A stretch of DNA of 64,000 nucleotides, taken from positions 44,519-108,518 of the forward strand of contig JAUWGW010000004.1 of NCBI GenBank assembly GCA_030606215.1. Reading direction: 5' to 3'. This document shows, one piece after another, positions 18,953 through 29,000 of the stretch. This DNA is from a bacterium. GTDB lineage: Bacteria > NPL-UPA2 > JAUVJM01. A program made the translations under genes and the position numbers. The notes below the pieces were generated by a model that saw only the letters and a program-made list of their open reading frames with translations, searched no databases and had not been told where the DNA came from. Numbering within the stretch: the first letter of the stretch is position 1; every line of letters begins with the position of its first letter.

Positions 18953-19583
18953 TATCTCCTTTGAATAATTGTGGAAGCGGAGGGAAGGGGCTCGCTTTCT
19001 TTACCGCCTCCTGACAGGACAAATCAAAAATAGAGTTTCCCGAACTTTTCTCCACCGATATACCACTTGCCTGCCCGCTGCGTGAGATCTCAAACCCTAT
19101 CCTTGCCCGCGCTTTACTCGCCGCAGGCGGCACCTCCCACACAGAAAAAATCCGGTTATGAACCTCATCAATAAACCATGCAGGAAAAACAGCAGGAGAA
19201 TCAACACTGAGTTCTTCCAGAGTTTTCCTCCCACCCAGCTCCTCACTCCATCGTTCCAGTTTCCTCAATTCCTCTTCTTTCTTCTCCCGTTCCCTTTTCA
19301 GTTCTTCCTCCCTCTTTCTTCTCAACTCATCCAGTTTTTTTCTCTTCTTCAGAAATTCCTCAAGTCTCCTGCTGTCCTCCTTAACAGGCTTTTCTGTCTT
19401 GACCGTAGCGGCTTCTACAGGTCGTGATACAGCACCTGTCTTCTTCTTCACTTCAACAATCCTGACCCTGTGAACGGAAGCAGGAGTATGCCTCTTTCGA
19501 AAACTTACTCCAAAGAGGAATACTCCGATAATTACCAGATGGACGCACGCTGAAATCAAAAACATAAATTTCAAATTCTTCAT
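18918..19583 (-). CDS. TonB/TolA-like energy transducer
   Basis: N-terminal TM, Lys/Glu-rich linker, C-terminal IGFEISRSGQASGISVEKSSGNSIFDLSCQEAVKKASPFPPLP. Confidence 0.88.
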   Translation of the reverse strand: MKNLKFMFLISACVHLVIIGVFLFGVSFRKRHTPASVHRVRIVEVKKKTGAVSRPVEAATVKTEKPVKEDSRRLEEFLKKRKKLDELRRKREEELKREREKKEEELRKLERWSEELGGRKTLEELSVDSPAVFPAWFIDEVHNRIFSVWEVPPAASKARARIGFEISRSGQASGISVEKSSGNSIFDLSCQEAVKKASPFPPLPQLFKGDSVRVHVTFKEE

Positions 19584-19966
19584 TTCGGTTCAGTAACCAT
19601 CCCTATATTCTCAATTCCAGCAGACTTTATTTTCTCCATTATCTCCATTACAAATCCATATTGAATACGCTTATCCGCTTTCAGGAAAACATCCTTGTTA
19701 GATACCTCCTCCAGATAGTTCACAAGCGAAGCTGCCGAAATGCGCCGCTCCCCGAGGTAAATATGCTTCTCAGAATCAATTGTAATAACAATCTGGTTTC
19801 TTAAATCTACACCACCTGCAGAAACTCTGGGAAGCTGAACATCAATCCCGTGCTTCATCATCGGGGCAACAAGTATAAAGATAATCAGCAGAGTCAAAGA
19901 TACGTCAACAAGAGATGTCACATTAATCTCAGATGTAAAATTGTGCCTTCTTCTCTCACGCATCAT
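19580..19966 (-). CDS. ExbD/TolR family protein
   Basis: SEINVTSLVDVSLTLLIIFILVAPMMKHGIDVQLPR. Confidence 0.95.
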   Translation of the reverse strand: MMRERRRHNFTSEINVTSLVDVSLTLLIIFILVAPMMKHGIDVQLPRVSAGGVDLRNQIVITIDSEKHIYLGERRISAASLVNYLEEVSNKDVFLKADKRIQYGFVMEIMEKIKSAGIENIGMVTEPK

Positions 19967-20646
19967 TTCTTCCCCAACTGGCCTACAAACTGATAGGCGA
20001 AACTCTCCATTTCAGTAGTCATCACTCTTATTCTATTTACAAAATAGTTGTAACCAACAACAGCCGGTATTGCGGCAGCAAGTCCTGCTATTGTTGTGAT
20101 TAAAGCGTCAGAAATTCCCGGGGCTACAGCACTGATAGTGGCAGAGTGAAAAGTCTCCATGCCAAGAAAAGCATTCATAACTCCCCAGACTGTCCCGAGC
20201 AGGCCCAACAATGGGCATGCACTTCCGCCTATGGCAAGAAAAACCAGCATTTCCTCAAGATGCAATGCCTCTACTGAAATTGCTCTCTCCAGATTTTCCC
20301 TGATTTCTGCAGGAGACAGTCTCTGACGATAGTGTCCAGGATTTGCGCTCTCAAGATAACCCACTTTCAGAACTCTTGCCAGGTGACTGTGCCTGAAACG
20401 CCGGCACAGACTTAAAAGATATGAAGAGCCATCCTTATTTTTGAAGCTTTTTAGAAAATCTTCCGACTCTCTCCCCGCTGTGCGGAAGGAAATGAACTTA
20501 GTGACCATTATAGCCCATGAAGCAATAGAGAAAAGGAACAAAATAAGCAGAATCCCTTTCGCCATTCCTCCGGAGCGAAGCGCAGAACTTATCACACTGC
20601 TCTCCCTCGCAACTAACGGACCGGTTAGCAATATGAAGAATATCAT
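19963..20646 (-). CDS. MotA/TolQ/ExbB proton channel protein
   Basis: ACPLLGLLGTVWGVMNAFLGM...AVAPGISDALITTIAGLAAAIPAVVGYNYF. Confidence 0.95.
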   Translation of the reverse strand: MIFFILLTGPLVARESSVISSALRSGGMAKGILLILFLFSIASWAIMVTKFISFRTAGRESEDFLKSFKNKDGSSYLLSLCRRFRHSHLARVLKVGYLESANPGHYRQRLSPAEIRENLERAISVEALHLEEMLVFLAIGGSACPLLGLLGTVWGVMNAFLGMETFHSATISAVAPGISDALITTIAGLAAAIPAVVGYNYFVNRIRVMTTEMESFAYQFVGQLGKK

Positions 20647-21461
20647 TTTCTCTTCAAAATTAGAATCTCCACTCTTCTGTTCCTGGCTCGTCCTTCGGGC
20701 GTTGTGTTTGTTGCCCTCGGCATATATTCTCCATGCCCTGCAGCCGACATCCTCGCTGGCTCAATCCCCTGCTCCTCCAGATAATGCAGAATTGCAAGCG
20801 CTCGAGCTGCGGAGAGTTCCCAGTTATCTGGATAGGAAACTTTTATCGGGACATCATCAGTGTGCCCGGCAATCTCCAGTTCATGAGCCGGGAATTTTTT
20901 CAGAATCTCTGCAAACTCTTTTAAAAGCGGGAAAGCAGATTTTCTGATGCCGGCTTTCCCCGATTTTAAAGTAAGGGCATTTTCCAAAATAATTGCAATT
21001 GCATCCCCTCTTTCCCCAAAACTTACTCCGCTATATTCCTTTAAACCTGAAGAAAGCTCCCTCTTAATTTTATCCAGTTCAACGAACCTTTCTTTTCTTT
21101 CCCCAATCATTCCTGCGAGCCTTTTATCAGCCTCAACAAGTTCAGCCTCAAGTTTTTTCTGATGTTTCCGACAGCTTATGAGTTTCGCCTCAAGTTCTGC
21201 ATTTTCGTCCTTCAGGCGTTGAATTTCCAAGTGCAGGACTGACTCATCTCCCTTGAGCCTTGCAACTTCAAGTCTTAGATTCTGGATTTCTGTTTGCAAC
21301 TGCGCTTCTTTCAATTCAAGTCCCTGCACAGTTTCCTCCAGCCTCTGCCTCTCCTGCCGTTCTCTCTCAGCTTCAGTGGTAAATTCTGAAATAGCCGCGC
21401 AGCCCGAGAGTAGCAATATTAGGCACAGAGACACAGAGTTTATAAAATCCTTAATCACCAT
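20643..21461 (-). CDS. OmpA family lipoprotein with coiled-coil
   Basis: Lipobox LLLSGC, long coiled coil, LEIAGHTDDVPIKVSYPDNWELSAARALAILHYL...AAGHGEYMP. Confidence 0.92.
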   Translation of the reverse strand: MVIKDFINSVSLCLILLLSGCAAISEFTTEAERERQERQRLEETVQGLELKEAQLQTEIQNLRLEVARLKGDESVLHLEIQRLKDENAELEAKLISCRKHQKKLEAELVEADKRLAGMIGERKERFVELDKIKRELSSGLKEYSGVSFGERGDAIAIILENALTLKSGKAGIRKSAFPLLKEFAEILKKFPAHELEIAGHTDDVPIKVSYPDNWELSAARALAILHYLEEQGIEPARMSAAGHGEYMPRATNTTPEGRARNRRVEILILKRK

Positions 21462-22483
21462 GGAACGACAGCCGTTTTTACTCCTTGATGAGAGATGATC
21501 TTATTAAGAGCCTCCTCCAATTTCTCAAGAGGCAACTCACCGGTTATAAGGCAGGAGGTATTTATCCTTCTTAGTTGCAACAATTTCAGAGCTTTCTCAA
21601 CATAATATGGAGTGTGGTGGAAAATACCTTTAAGCGTCAGCTCGCCGTAATGAATAAATTCTGTATCAAGGGTAAACTTTGTTCCCGGCGCACAGCCTCC
21701 AAAGAGAACTACGGTCCCTCCCTTTCTGGCCATGGAAACCGTCTTTTCCCAGACAGCCGGATTCCCAACAGCTTCAATCCCAACATCAACTCCAAATCCA
21801 CCGGTGAGTTTACGCACAGCAGATACCTCATCATCAACCTCTGAGACATTGATAACCTCATCCGCACCACTCTTTTCCGCCATATTCAATCTTTCCTTTA
21901 CCATATCGCATGAGATTACATATGCCCCCTTCAGCTTTGCAAGCTGTGTGAACATAAGCCCTATGGGACCGGCTCCATTTATCACAACCGTATCGCCAGT
22001 TTCTATGTTAGCAGTCTCGATCCCATGCAGGGCACAGGCAAGCGGTTCGACGAGAGATGCTTCCCGGGAGGAGACGTTCTCAGGGACAAGATGCAAATTC
22101 TGTTCAACAATTCTGGAGGGTATATTTATGTATTGCGCATAGGCGCCATTTATAAAAAGCAAATCCTCACAGAGACTTTGCTTTCCCCTCCTGCAATAGA
22201 AACACCGATTACAGGGAGCAGAGTTAGCCGCAACTACCTTCATACCTTCCTGAAACTTTTCAACTCCATCACCTGCTTTTGCGACAATACCTGCAAACTC
22301 ATGACCGAATACTGCAGGGGGAGTTATCATTCTCGGATGTCCTCCCCGTAAGAATACCTTGGCATCTGTCCCGCAGGTAAGAGCCGCTTCTATCTTTACA
22401 AGGATTTCACCAGAGGAAACCTTCGGAATATCAATCTCCTCCAGCCTGACATCCTTTGGTCCATACAGAATAGCCGCCTTCAT
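21455..22483 (-). CDS. Zinc-dependent alcohol/sorbitol dehydrogenase-like protein
   Basis: CGTDAKVFLRGGHP...GHEFAGIV...NSAPCNRCFYCRRGKQSLCEDL...VINGAGPIGLMFTQLAK. Confidence 0.94.
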   Translation of the reverse strand: MKAAILYGPKDVRLEEIDIPKVSSGEILVKIEAALTCGTDAKVFLRGGHPRMITPPAVFGHEFAGIVAKAGDGVEKFQEGMKVVAANSAPCNRCFYCRRGKQSLCEDLLFINGAYAQYINIPSRIVEQNLHLVPENVSSREASLVEPLACALHGIETANIETGDTVVINGAGPIGLMFTQLAKLKGAYVISCDMVKERLNMAEKSGADEVINVSEVDDEVSAVRKLTGGFGVDVGIEAVGNPAVWEKTVSMARKGGTVVLFGGCAPGTKFTLDTEFIHYGELTLKGIFHHTPYYVEKALKLLQLRRINTSCLITGELPLEKLEEALNKIISHQGVKTAVVPW

Positions 22484-22586
22484 ACCTTCGCATTATACTT
22501 TCTCAATGTGCATAAAGTCAACCATTTGTTCCGGCTTATTCCGGAATTTTCTTGCATTCCTGCATACCGGGTCGTAATATGTAGCC

Positions 22587-23495
22587 ATGAAAACTCTCAT
22601 TACAGGTGGAGCGGGTTTCATCGGGGCAAATCTAACTCTGGAACTGGAGAAGAGGTTTTCCTCAGCGTCAATTACCGTTCTTGATAACTTCTCCCCTGGC
22701 ACCGCAGAGAATCTAAAAGGATTCAAAGGAAGATTAATTAAAGGTAGTGTTGAAGATGAGAAATCGATTGATAGTTTAAAAGGCGAAAAATTTGATTTTA
22801 TTTACCATCTTGCGGCAATTACCGATACAACTGTTACTGATGATAAAAGAATGATGAGGGTAAATGTTGACGGGTTCAAGAATATTTTGAAAATTGCTAA
22901 CTATGGAAACGCACCTGTCGTCTACGCTTCCTCAGCCGGAGTTTATGGAAATGGACCTGCACCGATGAAAGAAACCCAGGCACTGCGCCCTCTCAATGCA
23001 TACGCCTTATCAAAAGCAGAGACGGAAAAGATAGCTCTTTCTTCTACTGAGATAGCAGCAATCGGACTGCGGTATTTCAATGTTTATGGTCCCAAAGAGG
23101 CCAATAAAGGTAAATCCGCCAGTATGATATGGCAGCTTGCCTGCCGGATGAAAGGAGATAATCCCCCGAGAATATTTAAATACGGAGAACAGGTGCGAGA
23201 TTTTATTTATGTAAAAGATGTCGTATCGGCAACAGTTCAGGCGATGGAAATCCTCAATAAAAGCAAATTAAATACTATACTGAATATTGGAACAGGAACT
23301 GCAGCAAGTTTTAACCGCGTAATAGAAATCCTGAATAATATCCTTGGCACAAATTTCAAACCGGATTATTTCGATAACCCATATAACTTCTTCCAGAACC
23401 ACACACAGGCAGATACAACATTAGCCGCAGAGACTATTGGGTTTAAAGCAAAATACAGTATTGAGGATGGAATAAAGGATTACCTCACCAGTTAA
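22587..23495 (+). CDS. NAD-dependent epimerase, ADP-glyceromanno-heptose 6-epimerase-like
   Basis: MKTLITGGAGFIGANLTLEL...YASSAGVYGNG...YALSKAETEK...GEQVRDFIYVKDVV...FFQNHTQADTTLA (HldD-like). Confidence 0.88.
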   Translation: MKTLITGGAGFIGANLTLELEKRFSSASITVLDNFSPGTAENLKGFKGRLIKGSVEDEKSIDSLKGEKFDFIYHLAAITDTTVTDDKRMMRVNVDGFKNILKIANYGNAPVVYASSAGVYGNGPAPMKETQALRPLNAYALSKAETEKIALSSTEIAAIGLRYFNVYGPKEANKGKSASMIWQLACRMKGDNPPRIFKYGEQVRDFIYVKDVVSATVQAMEILNKSKLNTILNIGTGTAASFNRVIEILNNILGTNFKPDYFDNPYNFFQNHTQADTTLAAETIGFKAKYSIEDGIKDYLTS

Positions 23496-26397
23496 CAGGG
23501 ATTTGTAACGTGCCTTTCCTGTTGTGTTCAAAAAGGATGTACCCTTTCTCCTTTCCGAATTGATGAAGTCTCCTCGTGAGCTCAACATCATGTTTGCAAT
23601 ATTTTGTGAGTTTTTCAATATTTCCTTCCCTGAACCACCGTATTGCCTGAAGTCCGTCTGCAATCTTCCCCTCTTTCAGAGTAACACGCGCTAAATGGTC
23701 AAGACTGAGTCTGTGTCCAAGGATCCGGGAAATTTCCTCAAGTAAATCAAGGGTCTTAATTCTTGAAAAATCAATGTTTGAATACGCCTTTAATACCCAC
23801 CAATCAAATTGCTTTACATTGAACCCCACGGTGAGGTCTGCGGATAATAATTCCTGGATTAACTCATCTATTCTATCTTCAGCATATACTTTGTATTCCC
23901 CCTTCAGAGAATCATATATGACCGCTACTGAAACCTTCATCAATTGTTTATTCCCCCATCCCCCAACTTCTTCAGCGCTCTTCTGGGTCTCAAGATCAAA
24001 ATAGAGAATCCGTTCCCCTCCCTTTTCCCTCCGCACTTGTGGGGGAGGGTAGGAGTTGGGGAGCTTTGCCATGCGAGTCTCCACACCGATCTGTGGACTC
24101 ACCTGCCCAGTAATGTCCTGCATATTTACCTTCAGCACATCTTTCAGAATAGCAATTGCTGTCCGTTTATTCAACGGCTCATTTCTGCTGCCACATTTTG
24201 GCGACTGAATACAGGAAGGACATCCCTCTTCACACGGACAGTTCTCAATCAATTCAAGTGTAGCTTCCAACAGCTCATCAATCACCTTGTAAGCCCGTTC
24301 GGCAAGTCCAACACCTCCGGGATAACCATCATAGATAAAAATTACCGGCCCCTTAGTCTCAGGATGGAACATTGCTGAAGTCCCGCCAATATCCCAGCGG
24401 TCACACATTGTAAATAGAGGGAAAAGAGCTATACTGGCATGTTCAATTGCATGCAGGCCCCCTTCAAGAGTCGTCCTCCTAAAAGCAAGCTTTGGAAGCT
24501 CCATCCATACTGAAGTTGTGGTAAACTTCTGAGCCGGCAAGTTGAGTTTATGCTCGCTGATAAGCCCTCTTCCAAAAGCTTTTCTTTTCTCGTAGCTTAC
24601 CACCTGTCTCTTCACCTCAACTTCGCCCCAGCTTATAAGAAACCTGCCTAGTTTTTTCGTGGAGTTTATCTTGAGAATATTTGTAGTTTCCAAAGAAGAA
24701 ACCTGTGTATAATAGCTGACGGAAGCTTTCCTCACATAAACATCTCTCAATTCATTATCCAACCCGACAACTTCGCATTCTTCACCTCTGTGAAGGTAAA
24801 TAGCTCCTGGATGGCATTCATAGAAAACCCTGTTTGAGCTAATATCACCTATTACTTCTTTTCTCTCCTGGTCAATTATCGTATATGATTCTTCTATCGA
24901 CCTGATACCAATTTTCCGCTGCGGATATTTCTCAGGGCAGAACCATTCTTTTCCATCTTCGCCCAGTAGAAGTTTTCCGTCTGCACGAAGTTCCGGCAAG
25001 ATTTTTTCAATTTCCCCGTAAAATTCGCTATCTTCTTTAGAAAGTGGAATTTCAGAAGCCGCACAGGGAAGTTCTTCACGGGATATTTCAAAATTATGTT
25101 CGTCAATGCTAACAGATTCAAAACCGCGACTGAAAAAATCTTGAGGATGTGTCATGAAAAATCTATCCAGAGCATCGGGCAGGGAAACAAGTATGATAAG
25201 AGAAGATTTCTCTCCGCGTCCAGCTCGCCCTCCTCTCTGCCAGGTGCTTATAATTGAGCCTGGATACCCAACCAGTATGCAGCAATCCAAACCACCAACA
25301 TCTATTCCGAGTTCAAGAGCGCTTGTAGCAATAACTCCATCCAGTTCATCAGAAAAAAGTTTCTTCTCAATTTCTCTCCTCTCCTCAGGAAGGTAACCTG
25401 CCCTGTAGGAACTCAGCCTTCCGCTAAGCGCGGGATTATTGTCCAGCACCCATTTGCTAATAAGCTCTGTAGTTCTTCTTGCCTGCGTAAAAACTATAGT
25501 TTTAAGACCGGATTGTATGCATTCAGTCAGAAGGGAAGCGGCGTCTCCATAGGGGCTTCGGTCTCCGGGATCCCAGAAGAGGAAATATCTTGGGCCCTGC
25601 GGTGCTCCATTTTCCTCAATGACTTTGAAATCTAACCCGGTTAGTTTCTTAGTAAATTCCTCACCATTACTGATAGTGGCAGAAGAAGCAATGAATTGGG
25701 GATTGCTTCCGTAAAACTTACAGATTCTCCTGAGCCTCCTCAGTATGTGAGAAACATGACAACCAAAAATCCCGCGATAAGTATGCAGTTCATCCAGAAC
25801 AACAAACTTGAGATTTGAGAGGAAATTTTCCCAGGAAGAATGATATGCTAAAATCCCAAGATGAAGCATATCGGGATTTGTGAGAAGAATATTTGGAAGA
25901 TCCCGTTTTATTTGGGTCCGGCGATAAGCAGAGGTATCCCCATCATAAATTTCAGCTTTTGGGAAACCAACTGAGATGCCAGTCCCGAATTCCCGAACTG
26001 TTTTCAGCTGGTCCTGCGTCAATGCTTTTGTCGGAAAAATGTAAAGAGCCCTGGCTAATGGGTCTTTAAGAATAGCAGTAAACACGCAAATGTTGTAAAT
26101 AAGTGTTTTTCCACTTGCAGTTGGAGTCTCAATAAGAACATTCTCTCCCTTCTTTATCAGGCTGATTGCCTCAGCCTGATGTGAATAAAGCTTCTCAATA
26201 CCTATACTGCGCAATGCAGATGTCAAAGGATTACTCAGGAGAGACTTGAAATCTCTGTAACCGGCTTCCTTTGGAGGAATATATTCAAGGTGAGCAATCT
26301 TCCCTTCAGCCCCTCTTATTCCCTGCAAATACTTTACGAAACTTTCAACATCAGTAGACAATTCAAACCCCAGCAAAGAGCTATCAGCTATCGGCAA
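23485..26397 (-). CDS. DEAD/DEAH helicase with DUF1998-like region (MrfA/YprA-like) fused to C-terminal RNase H-like exonuclease (MrfB/YprB-like)
   Basis: YSHQAEAISLIKKGENVLIETPTASGKTLIYN, DELHTYRG, SATISN, CEEGCPSCIQSPKCGSRNEPLNK; then ILYFDLETQKSAEEVGGW...DLTVGFNVKQFDWWVL...YCKHDVELTRRL. Confidence 0.93.
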   Translation of the reverse strand: MPIADSSLLGFELSTDVESFVKYLQGIRGAEGKIAHLEYIPPKEAGYRDFKSLLSNPLTSALRSIGIEKLYSHQAEAISLIKKGENVLIETPTASGKTLIYNICVFTAILKDPLARALYIFPTKALTQDQLKTVREFGTGISVGFPKAEIYDGDTSAYRRTQIKRDLPNILLTNPDMLHLGILAYHSSWENFLSNLKFVVLDELHTYRGIFGCHVSHILRRLRRICKFYGSNPQFIASSATISNGEEFTKKLTGLDFKVIEENGAPQGPRYFLFWDPGDRSPYGDAASLLTECIQSGLKTIVFTQARRTTELISKWVLDNNPALSGRLSSYRAGYLPEERREIEKKLFSDELDGVIATSALELGIDVGGLDCCILVGYPGSIISTWQRGGRAGRGEKSSLIILVSLPDALDRFFMTHPQDFFSRGFESVSIDEHNFEISREELPCAASEIPLSKEDSEFYGEIEKILPELRADGKLLLGEDGKEWFCPEKYPQRKIGIRSIEESYTIIDQERKEVIGDISSNRVFYECHPGAIYLHRGEECEVVGLDNELRDVYVRKASVSYYTQVSSLETTNILKINSTKKLGRFLISWGEVEVKRQVVSYEKRKAFGRGLISEHKLNLPAQKFTTTSVWMELPKLAFRRTTLEGGLHAIEHASIALFPLFTMCDRWDIGGTSAMFHPETKGPVIFIYDGYPGGVGLAERAYKVIDELLEATLELIENCPCEEGCPSCIQSPKCGSRNEPLNKRTAIAILKDVLKVNMQDITGQVSPQIGVETRMAKLPNSYPPPQVRREKGGERILYFDLETQKSAEEVGGWGNKQLMKVSVAVIYDSLKGEYKVYAEDRIDELIQELLSADLTVGFNVKQFDWWVLKAYSNIDFSRIKTLDLLEEISRILGHRLSLDHLARVTLKEGKIADGLQAIRWFREGNIEKLTKYCKHDVELTRRLHQFGKEKGYILFEHNRKGTLQIPVNW
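24015..24062. repeat. In-frame GC-rich repeat between helicase and exonuclease parts of the MrfA/B-like gene
   Basis: CCCCTCCCTTTTCCCTCCGCACTTGTGGGGGAGGGTAGGAGTTGGGGA; encodes PNSYPPPQVRREKGGE. Confidence 0.65.
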
Positions 26398-26434
26398 TCA
26401 GCTATCAGCAACAATCCATTAACTGAAAGCTGAA
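26379..26434. repeat. Simple internal repeat containing the called TTG start of the helicase gene
   Basis: AGCTATCAGCTATCGGCAATCAGCTATCAGC ... CTGAAAGCTGA. Confidence 0.6.
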
Positions 26435-26435
26435 T

Positions 26436-27833
26436 TCAATAGGCATGCTTGTGGAAGATAAACTCAAAAATAGTCTTTACAAGTATTTTTAAATCAAAGA
26501 ATAGCGACCAGTTATCAATGTAATACAAATCACATCCTGTCCTCTCATCAATTGCGGTGTTTCCACGGAAACCGTTCACCTGAGCCCAGCCTGTGAGCCC
26601 TGGTCTGACTTTATGTCTTTCCACATACCGGGGTATGGATTGCCTGAACTGTTCCACAAATACCAGACGCTCCGGTCGAGGCCCTATCAAACTCATATCT
26701 CCTTTCAGAACACACCACAACTGCGGCAGTTCATCGAGACTGAATCGCCTTAACCAGTGACCAACCTTGGTTCTCCTGACATCGTTCCCCTTCGCCCATA
26801 CAGGCCCTGTTTCCGATTCAGCATCAACCCGCATCGAGCGGAACTTGCAAATTCTGAAAACTCCCCCCCCCTGCCCAACCCTTTCCTGAGTGAAGAAGAC
26901 AGGTCCGGGGGAAGTAAGTCGGACAAGAACCGCTATTACAATAAATAGAGGAAAAGTGATTATCAAGCCTATGAGAGAAACTGATACGTCAATGGCCCTT
27001 TTCAGAAACTTATTCCCTCCTTGAAGCGGTCCTTCCTTCAAACCAAAGACGGGAACTCCATCAATTTCTTCTACACTCAGGGGACCGGTAACAATATCAA
27101 ATAAGTTTGATACCACTCTGAAAGGAACCTTCCCACTTAGACAGCGATTCACAACGTCCATAAGTTTATCGTGTGTTGGCGATGAAAGAGCAATGATTGC
27201 CATTTCCGCACCTTTTTCACGGCATACAAGTGCTAAGTCTTCAATCTTTCCAAGCACCTTCTCCCCCTGGATTTTTCCCGAACCATCATCAAGAAAACCA
27301 ACTACCTGGTAACCCAATCCCGGGTGGTTATGAATCCTCTCTTCAATCATCTTCGCAATAGCGCCTGTGCCCACAACAAGAACAGGTATTGCTCCAATCC
27401 CCCTAACTTTCATCTTTTCTTCAAGCCTGTCAAGTGAGACCCGGGAACTGCCCAGGAATACTGTGCTGATACCCCATGCAAGCATCAGAACCAGGCGGGA
27501 ATATTCAAAGCCCCGATAGAAAAAAGTAATTGCCATGAGAATCATAATTGCTAAAGAAGAGGCAATCATTGTAGAGTAGAACTCATCCGTTATACCTGAA
27601 CGGCCCCGTCGGGGACGGTATAATCCCAGATTGCGAAAGACAAGGAGAAAAACTGCCGAGGCAAAAATCAACCCATGCAGATAGGGTCTAATAGACGGAA
27701 CACCTCTGGGCGCCGGGAAACTGAACCTGAGCCAATAAGCAAGCAAAAAGGAAAGATTGACCAGCAGCAGATCAGCCGCAGCCAGAACTAAAGTGAAAAG
27801 ACGCCTTTCCGTTTTTGAATCCATTCCCTGCAC
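26436..27833 (-). CDS. Undecaprenyl-phosphate sugar phosphotransferase (WcaJ/WbaP-like)
   Basis: FLKRAIDVSVSLIGLIITFPLFIVIAVLVRLTSPGPVFFTQERVGQGGGVFRICKFRSMR...RPGLTGWAQVNGFRG. Confidence 0.95.
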   Translation of the reverse strand: MQGMDSKTERRLFTLVLAAADLLLVNLSFLLAYWLRFSFPAPRGVPSIRPYLHGLIFASAVFLLVFRNLGLYRPRRGRSGITDEFYSTMIASSLAIMILMAITFFYRGFEYSRLVLMLAWGISTVFLGSSRVSLDRLEEKMKVRGIGAIPVLVVGTGAIAKMIEERIHNHPGLGYQVVGFLDDGSGKIQGEKVLGKIEDLALVCREKGAEMAIIALSSPTHDKLMDVVNRCLSGKVPFRVVSNLFDIVTGPLSVEEIDGVPVFGLKEGPLQGGNKFLKRAIDVSVSLIGLIITFPLFIVIAVLVRLTSPGPVFFTQERVGQGGGVFRICKFRSMRVDAESETGPVWAKGNDVRRTKVGHWLRRFSLDELPQLWCVLKGDMSLIGPRPERLVFVEQFRQSIPRYVERHKVRPGLTGWAQVNGFRGNTAIDERTGCDLYYIDNWSLFFDLKILVKTIFEFIFHKHAY

Positions 27834-28909
27834 CTCTCCTCAACATAATCCTGAAATTTCTTCCTGAAATTCTCTACACCAAATTGAATCGCATGCTCAC
27901 GAATAGTCTCTTGCTCAAAACTCATTTCCCGAAACTTCTTAACCGCATCTATAACAGCTTCCGGAGTCTGTTCATTGAAAAATATTCCTGTCCTCCCGTC
28001 AACTACAGTCTCAAGAAGTCCGCCCTTCCCATAAGCAATAACGGGACGTCCCGCTGATTGAACTTCAAGCGGAGCAAGTCCAAAATCTTCAATTCCAGCA
28101 AAAATCAGTGCACGACAGCGCTGATAGAGTCTGCGAAGTTCTGAATCTGAAACTTCTCTTAGGAATTCTATATTACTTTTCGCCTCTCTTTGAATTCTTT
28201 TCTTTAAAGGTCCCTCGCCAACTATTTTGAGAGGAAGTCCAAGTTCATTGAACGCATGCACCACTATATCAACTCTTTTATACGGCACAAAAGCAGAGAC
28301 AACCAGGAAAAACTCATCCTGCTCGCTGCCAGGGATGAAGAAAGAAGTATCCGCCGGAGGATGAATAACGGCAGCTTCTCTCCTGTAATACTTTTCTATT
28401 CTACTTCTAACATTATTGGAAATTGCAATGAAGTAGTCAACGCGATTACTACTCAGACAATCCCAGACCCGCAGATAATTCATCACCGGGAAAACAATTA
28501 CTTTCCCGGCACAACTCAACTTCCCCCTGCCAAAATATTCCTGATACATATCCCATCCATACCGGAAAGGAGTATAGCAATAGCATATGTGGAGAGTGTC
28601 AGGAGTTGTCAGAACACCTTTTGCGGCACAATGACTGCTGCTTATGACAAGGTCATACCCTCTTAAATCAAATTGCTCTACCGCCAGAGGAAATAGTGCA
28701 AGATATTTACGATACCATCTCAGGGAGAAGGGAAAATTCTGAAGGAATGAAGTCCTGACTCCCATATTATTTATTACTTTACTTATCTTCCCGGGATTAT
28801 AGAAAAGAGTATAAATATCAGCGTCAGGATACAACTTACAGAAGATTTCAAGAACTCTTTCCCCACCCCTCATACCTGTCAACCAGTCATGGACAATCGC
28901 AACTTTCAT
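27788..28909 (-). CDS. GT4 family glycosyltransferase
   Basis: MKVAIVHDWLTGMRGGERVLEIFCKLYPDADIYTL...AEDFGLAPLEVQSAGRPVIAYGKGGLLETV-type motif. Confidence 0.94.
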   Translation of the reverse strand: MKVAIVHDWLTGMRGGERVLEIFCKLYPDADIYTLFYNPGKISKVINNMGVRTSFLQNFPFSLRWYRKYLALFPLAVEQFDLRGYDLVISSSHCAAKGVLTTPDTLHICYCYTPFRYGWDMYQEYFGRGKLSCAGKVIVFPVMNYLRVWDCLSSNRVDYFIAISNNVRSRIEKYYRREAAVIHPPADTSFFIPGSEQDEFFLVVSAFVPYKRVDIVVHAFNELGLPLKIVGEGPLKKRIQREAKSNIEFLREVSDSELRRLYQRCRALIFAGIEDFGLAPLEVQSAGRPVIAYGKGGLLETVVDGRTGIFFNEQTPEAVIDAVKKFREMSFEQETIREHAIQFGVENFRKKFQDYVEERCREWIQKRKGVFSL

Positions 28910-29000
28910 CAGCTCTCCTTCAACCTTCAGTCAGACATTATACAACTTTCCGACTACCAATATCAAAGACATTATACAAATAGTCTTACTATTTGTCAGC

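Noticed and set aside
19158-19427. Possible CDS antisense to TolA-like linker
   Set aside because: Shadow of Lys/Glu-rich coiled coil.
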